Below are positions 5,443-7,975 of a stretch of DNA of 7,975 nucleotides, one piece after another. A program made the position numbers and the translations under genes. The notes below the pieces were generated by a model that saw only the letters and a list, made by a program, of their open reading frames with translations, was not told the origin of the DNA and ran no database searches. Each line of letters opens with the position of its first letter. The first letter of the stretch is position 1. The stretch comes from Nanobdellota archaeon (GTDB taxonomy: Archaea; Nanobdellota; Nanobdellia; Woesearchaeales; GCA-2686295): contig JAHJDK010000034.1 in NCBI GenBank assembly GCA_018812505.1, forward strand, positions 1 to 7,975, in the 5' to 3' direction.

Positions 5443-6162
5443 TTATTTTTTTATAGTGTAATACATTCTCCTATTATTTTTACCTTTATTCTCTGCTTTT
5501 AAAAATTCCAAACTCCCAACTTCCAATGTATTTTTAACATGAGTACCACCATCAGCTTGTTTGTCAAAATCACCTATCTCAACAATTCTTAAAATGTCAA
5601 TAGCAGGAGGCAAAGCTTTCGCCAGTTTGACAACAGAAGGAATCTTCAAAGCTTCATCTCTAGGAAGATAAAAAGTTTTAACCTCTAAACCTTTAGAAAT
5701 TATATTGTTAGCAACAGCAACATACTCGATCATCTTTTCAGAATTATAATTTTCAAGAGAAAAATCAATCCTTATCTTATCAACACCTAATTGATTGCCT
5801 GAAATTAAAGCACCAGTTTCATTATGAATTAAAGTACTTACAATATGAGCAGAAGTGTGAGCTTTCATAAGTGCATAACGCTTATCCCAATCAATAACAC
5901 AATGAACCTTATCGCCTTCTTTCAAGCCAATATGATTAACCTCATGACTAATAACACCAGAAAACTTACCAACAAAAACAACCTTAAAAACCTCGTTATC
6001 TCTAACAATTATCCCTTCATCAAATGGCTGACCACCAGAATTAGGATAAAAAGCAGTCCGGTCAAGAACAACAAACTTTCCATCTTTCACATTTTTAACA
6101 ACCGCATCAAATTCTTTCAAATAAGAATCATCTAAATACAAAGCTTCAGTCACAATAATCAC
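5443..6162 (-). CDS. alaX: Alanyl-tRNA editing protein AlaX (medium type)
   Basis: This stand-alone trans-editing enzyme hydrolyses Ser- or Gly-tRNA-Ala made in error by alanyl-tRNA synthetase. It is 239 aa, matching the medium AlaX class: a synthetase-derived N-terminal domain with the NSGGQP motif (41-46), then the zinc-binding editing domain. Zinc ligands visible are His102 and His106 in HTSAH and His208 in ADGGTHV; the usual Cys of C-x-G-x-H reads Asp204 here. The outermost start is a GTG at 6162, 27 nt from a TATA element and thus compatible with leaderless initiation. A second GTG at 6153 would give an N terminus of MTEALYLDD, which looks more like family members and has GGTGAT, a good archaeal Shine-Dalgarno match, 5 nt upstream. 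The choice changes only three residues. It is divergent from the ribosomal operon. Confidence 0.9.
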   Translation of the reverse strand: MIIVTEALYLDDSYLKEFDAVVKNVKDGKFVVLDRTAFYPNSGGQPFDEGIIVRDNEVFKVVFVGKFSGVISHEVNHIGLKEGDKVHCVIDWDKRYALMKAHTSAHIVSTLIHNETGALISGNQLGVDKIRIDFSLENYNSEKMIEYVAVANNIISKGLEVKTFYLPRDEALKIPSVVKLAKALPPAIDILRIVEIGDFDKQADGGTHVKNTLEVGSLEFLKAENKGKNNRRMYYTIKK

Positions 6163-6185
6163 CCAACAAATTTTATCAAGTTATA

Positions 6186-6193
6186 ATATATAA
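6186..6193 (-). promoter_or_regulatory. TATA box for alaX
   Basis: The minus strand reads TTATATAT within an AT-only tract (6181-6195). Its centre is 27 nt from the GTG at 6162 and 36 nt from the GTG at 6153, so it fits a leaderless first start or a short leader to the second. Confidence 0.45.
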
Positions 6194-6218
6194 GTATTTC
6201 TTTTTTTATACCATAAAG

Positions 6219-6228
6219 TTTATAAATA
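6219..6228 (+). promoter_or_regulatory. Strong TATA box for the ribosomal operon
   Basis: TTTATAAATA matches the archaeal consensus fully. Its centre is about 65 nt before the eS19 ATG, so transcription should begin near 6250 and leave a leader of roughly 39 nt, unlike the leaderless genes elsewhere in the window. Confidence 0.6.
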
Positions 6229-6278
6229 GACTATATTTCCAAGAAAATGGTTTAGAGGTTCTGTAGACAAATATATAT

Positions 6279-6283
6279 AGGTG
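6279..6283 (+). promoter_or_regulatory. Shine-Dalgarno site of eS19
   Basis: AGGTG, complementary to the archaeal 16S 3' end, lies 5 nt before the ATG at 6289. It fixes the eS19 start and shows that this operon uses leadered initiation. Confidence 0.6.
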
Positions 6284-6288
6284 TTAAT

Positions 6289-6885
6289 ATGCTATTAGAA
6301 GTACCACAGAATGAATTAATAAAAAAAACAGCAGAAGAGTTGAAAAAACTCATAGACATGCCTAGTTGGGCGCTTTTCGTTAAAACAGGCACTCACAAAC
6401 AAAGACCTCCAGTAGAAAGTGATTGGTGGTATATGAGAGCCGCATCGGTTTTAAGACAAATTTATTTACTAGGACCTATAGGTGTTTCAAAACTAAGAAC
6501 AAAGTATGGCGGTAAGAAAAATAGAGGAATGAAACCAGAAAAATTCTATAAAGGATCAGGAGCAGTAATAAGAAAAATTCTACAACAATTAGAAGCTGCA
6601 AAACTGATAAAACAACACACCATTAAAAAACACAAAGGAAGAGTTATAACTCCAAAAGGAAAATCATTATTATTCTCAGTTGCTAAAATCATCAGAGGAC
6701 CTGTCACTAAGAACAAAGAAGTTAAACAGAAAGAAAAACCTGTCGAGAAGCCTAAAGAAAACAAGATAGGAACAAAAGATTTAGCAGATTACAAAGAAGA
6801 TAATAAACAAGAAAAACAAAAGGAGCAAAAAGAAGAAAAATCTAAAACTCCGAAAAAAGAAAAAACAAAAACCAAGAAAGAGTAA
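6289..6885 (+). CDS. rps19e: 30S ribosomal protein eS19 with lysine-rich tail
   Basis: eS19 is a small-subunit head protein of archaea and eukaryotes, needed for 40S maturation in eukaryotes. The core spans about residues 1-138. It has MPSWALFVKTG (24-34), the WWYMRAASVLRQIY helix (46-59), GPIGVSKLRTKYGG (62-75), FYKGSGAVIRKILQQLE (86-102) and KGRVITPKGKSLL (116-128), all typical of the winged-helix fold. Length is 198 aa against about 150 for usual archaeal homologues. The excess is a Lys/Glu-rich, low-complexity C-terminal tail of some 60 residues with an encoded purine-rich strand. The start is set by the AGGTG site. It is first in an operon with eL39 two bases downstream and then eL31. 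Confidence 0.96.
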   Translation: MLLEVPQNELIKKTAEELKKLIDMPSWALFVKTGTHKQRPPVESDWWYMRAASVLRQIYLLGPIGVSKLRTKYGGKKNRGMKPEKFYKGSGAVIRKILQQLEAAKLIKQHTIKKHKGRVITPKGKSLLFSVAKIIRGPVTKNKEVKQKEKPVEKPKENKIGTKDLADYKEDNKQEKQKEQKEEKSKTPKKEKTKTKKE

Positions 6886-6887
6886 AA

Positions 6888-7061
6888 ATGGCACGATTCA
6901 TACATTTAAGCAGAAAACTAAGACTTGCAAAACTTGGAAGAAGAACTAGATGGGCTCCATTCTGGACAGTTCCAAAGATTTACGGTAAAGGAAGAAAAGT
7001 ACACCCAGGCAGACACACAGTAGTCAAGAGAAACTGGAGAAGAACAAAAACCAAGGCATGA
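6888..7061 (+). CDS. rpl39e: 50S ribosomal protein eL39
   Basis: This small gene codes for 57 aa and is easy to miss. eL39 is a tiny basic protein lining the peptide exit tunnel of archaeal and eukaryotic ribosomes. The translation begins MARFIHLSRKLRLAK and continues through RRTRWAPFWTVPKIYGKGRK to a C terminus containing VKRNWRRTKTKA. The family hallmarks are RKLRLAK, an Arg-rich centre with Trp/Pro (APFW here, commonly VPAW), and the terminal NWRRTK-type element (HWRRTKL in many). It is a few residues longer than the usual 50-51. The ATG is two bases after the eS19 TAA, and its TGA overlaps the eL31 ATG (ATGA), so the three are translated in coupled fashion. There is no strong Shine-Dalgarno match of its own. 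Confidence 0.95.
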   Translation: MARFIHLSRKLRLAKLGRRTRWAPFWTVPKIYGKGRKVHPGRHTVVKRNWRRTKTKA

Positions 7062-7612
7062 AAATGGCAGACGAAAAAAAGAAAGAAGCAAAAATAATCC
7101 TAGAAAGAGAGTACAATGTGCCTTTAAGAAGAGAATGGCTTAAAGTTCCTAGACATAAAAGATCCAAAAAAGCTGCAAAAGCACTTAGAGAATTCTTGCA
7201 GAAACACATGAAATCAGATGATGTAAAATTAGGAATGCATGTTAATGAACATATTTGGAAACATGGAATAAAAAATCCACCTCATCATGTCAAAGTTAAA
7301 GTACAAAAATATGATGACGGAGTTGTTAAAGCAGAACTCGAAGGAAAAGAATTCAAGGAAGCTGTTAAGTCAAAACCTAAAGAAGAAAAGCCACAAGGAT
7401 TAAAAGGTAAACTTCAAAAAGTATTAGGAAAAGATGAGAAAGAAGAAGTTGTAGAAAAGAAAACAGAAGAAAAGAAGGAAGTAAAAAAAGAAAAACCAGT
7501 TAAAACAGAAAAAAAGAAAGAAGCAAAAAAAGTCACAAAAAAGAAAAGTACAAAACCTTCCACTAAAAAAACTACATCTAAATCAACTGTCAAGAAAGCA
7601 ACTAAAAAATAA
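7058..7612 (+). CDS. rpl31e: 50S ribosomal protein eL31 with lysine-rich tail
   Basis: eL31 is a large-subunit protein near the exit tunnel, where nascent-chain factors dock in eukaryotes and archaea. The core is residues 11-100: ILEREYNVPLRREWLKVPRHKRSKKAAKALREFLQ matches the family N-terminal strand and helix, and DDVKLGMHVNEHIWKHG (54-70) plus HHVKVKVQK is the second conserved block. The normal protein is about 80-95 aa; here 184 aa, with about 84 extra residues. Residues 101-150 are Lys/Glu-rich; 151-184 are Lys/Thr/Ser-rich with KKATKK-type repeats reminiscent of histone H1 or bacterial nucleoid-protein tails. The ATG at 7058 overlaps the eL39 TGA; an in-frame ATG at 7064 (MADEKKK) is an alternative. 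An AT-rich inverted element follows the stop. Confidence 0.95.
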   Translation: MKMADEKKKEAKIILEREYNVPLRREWLKVPRHKRSKKAAKALREFLQKHMKSDDVKLGMHVNEHIWKHGIKNPPHHVKVKVQKYDDGVVKAELEGKEFKEAVKSKPKEEKPQGLKGKLQKVLGKDEKEEVVEKKTEEKKEVKKEKPVKTEKKKEAKKVTKKKSTKPSTKKTTSKSTVKKATKK

Positions 7613-7617
7613 TTTTT
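7604..7617. terminator. Bidirectional A6-T5 terminator
   Basis: AAAAAATAATTTTT spans the end of eL31 and the five-base gap before the convergent gene's stop. It gives a T5 run to plus-strand transcripts and a T6 run to minus-strand transcripts, the kind of oligo-T signal archaeal RNA polymerase stops at. Confidence 0.4.
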
Positions 7618-7932
7618 CTATTTGCTGATTTCAGCAATAATTTTCTTTAAACAGGCATCAAGAGCTACAAACAAGTTTCTATCCACAAACTCTGATGTTT
7701 TAGGTTTACCACCAGCCAACAATTTACCATGAATTTCATACTTCTGACTTTTAGCAGTCTTATGAACACTCTTCATAGTAACTGTGAGGTTTTCAAAATT
7801 ATCCAAGGAATCACTCATTTTCCGAGCATAACTACCAACTAATTTCTTAACTACTATCAGTTCTGCATGATCTAGTTCCTTGAAACCTGCAAGGGTTATA
7901 TTGCCACCAAGTTCTATTTCTTCATCCCCCAT
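7618..7932 (-). CDS. Hypothetical protein, possible HPF/RaiA-like ribosome factor
   Basis: This 104-aa protein is not named with confidence. Its predicted secondary structure order is strand (4-17), helix (21-42), strand (46-57), strand (63-74), strand (79-84), helix (86-103). That is the beta-alpha-beta-beta-beta-alpha arrangement of the S30AE/HPF/RaiA fold, which binds the 30S decoding centre during stationary phase. The end, VDRNLFVALDACLKKIIAEI, resembles the family's D-x-Y-A-A-I-D-x-A-x-x-K-L ending. It differs in being a little more acidic at the N terminus. A distantly related alpha/beta protein of another function remains possible. A perfect TTTATAAATA lies 26-27 nt before the ATG, so it is probably leaderless. 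It sits convergent to the ribosomal operon, five bases away. Confidence 0.6.
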   Translation of the reverse strand: MGDEEIELGGNITLAGFKELDHAELIVVKKLVGSYARKMSDSLDNFENLTVTMKSVHKTAKSQKYEIHGKLLAGGKPKTSEFVDRNLFVALDACLKKIIAEISK

Positions 7933-7953
7933 AATACTTTATATGATACATTT

Positions 7954-7963
7954 TATTTATAAA
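7954..7963 (-). promoter_or_regulatory. TATA box for the HPF-like gene
   Basis: The minus strand reads TTTATAAATA, the same 10-mer as the ribosomal operon promoter, centred 26-27 nt before the ATG at 7932. It implies a leaderless, potentially well-expressed transcript. Confidence 0.6.
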
Positions 7964-7975
7964 TGTTTTGCTAAA

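Noticed and set aside
5845..6135. 96-codon plus-strand frame opposite alaX
   Set aside because: Antisense to a motif-bearing AlaX gene; Asn/Ile-rich translation typical of a non-coding frame.
6268..6280. Second TATA-like tract (AAATATATATAG) just before eS19
   Set aside because: It is only about 15 nt from the ATG, so transcription from it would start inside the coding region; 6219-6228 is the better promoter.
7024..7209. Minus-strand frame opposite eL39/eL31 with a hydrophobic, signal-like translation
   Set aside because: The Phe/Ser/Leu-rich sequence is simply the complement of Lys/Glu/Arg codons on the coding strand.
7370..7609. Lysine-rich end of eL31 as a frameshifted or separate gene
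   Set aside because: The frame is continuous with the conserved core, no new start signal is present, and eS19 shows a comparable tail.
1..7975. CRISPR array, insertion sequence or integrative element
   Set aside because: No regularly spaced repeats, terminal inverted repeats, transposase or integrase motifs were seen; the tRNA-Pro 3' end is not visibly duplicated in the window.

Overview
The window reads as a compact, AT-rich archaeal chromosome segment, most likely from a small-genome DPANN-type archaeon (Woesearchaeota or Pacearchaeota-like). That lineage guess is an inference from gene style, not a proven placement. The archaeal assignment is firm. The window has eS19, eL39 and eL31 ribosomal proteins, an archaeal-type cytidylate kinase, an AlaX editing factor, and TATA-box promoters of the TTTATAAA type before nearly every transcription unit. 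For most protein genes the centre of the TATA box lies about 25-28 nt upstream of the start codon and no Shine-Dalgarno sequence is present, so the transcripts are probably leaderless.

Left part (1-3660): a small unknown gene (minus) diverges from cmk (plus), which is followed by a separately promoted patatin-like lipid hydrolase gene. Convergent to these is a two-gene minus-strand operon, HAD phosphatase then PfkB sugar kinase. The HAD stop codon directly abuts the kinase ATG, and the kinase stop interlocks with the patatin stop. Upstream of the HAD gene lies a complete tRNA-Pro(CGG) on the minus strand.

Middle part (3660-6170): a protein of unknown function (146 aa), a ribulose-phosphate 3-epimerase-like TIM barrel with changed metal and phosphate-site residues, a coiled-coil/proline-rich protein of unknown function with a conspicuous aromatic C-terminal tail and raised local GC, and AlaX, which deacylates mischarged tRNA-Ala.

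Right part (6170-7975): the ribosomal operon eS19-eL39-eL31, overlapping or nearly so, driven by a strong TATA box and a Shine-Dalgarno site in a short leader. eL39 is only 57 aa. Both eS19 and eL31 carry long lysine-rich C-terminal tails. Convergent to this operon is a 104-aa protein whose predicted strand/helix order resembles the ribosome hibernation factor HPF/RaiA. It is the most interesting functional hypothesis here.

Themes are nucleotide supply (Cmk), sugar-phosphate handling (HAD, PfkB, Rpe-like), lipid hydrolysis (patatin-like) and translation (tRNA-Pro, AlaX, three ribosomal proteins, possible hibernation factor). I found no CRISPR array, insertion sequence, phage gene or clear defence system.
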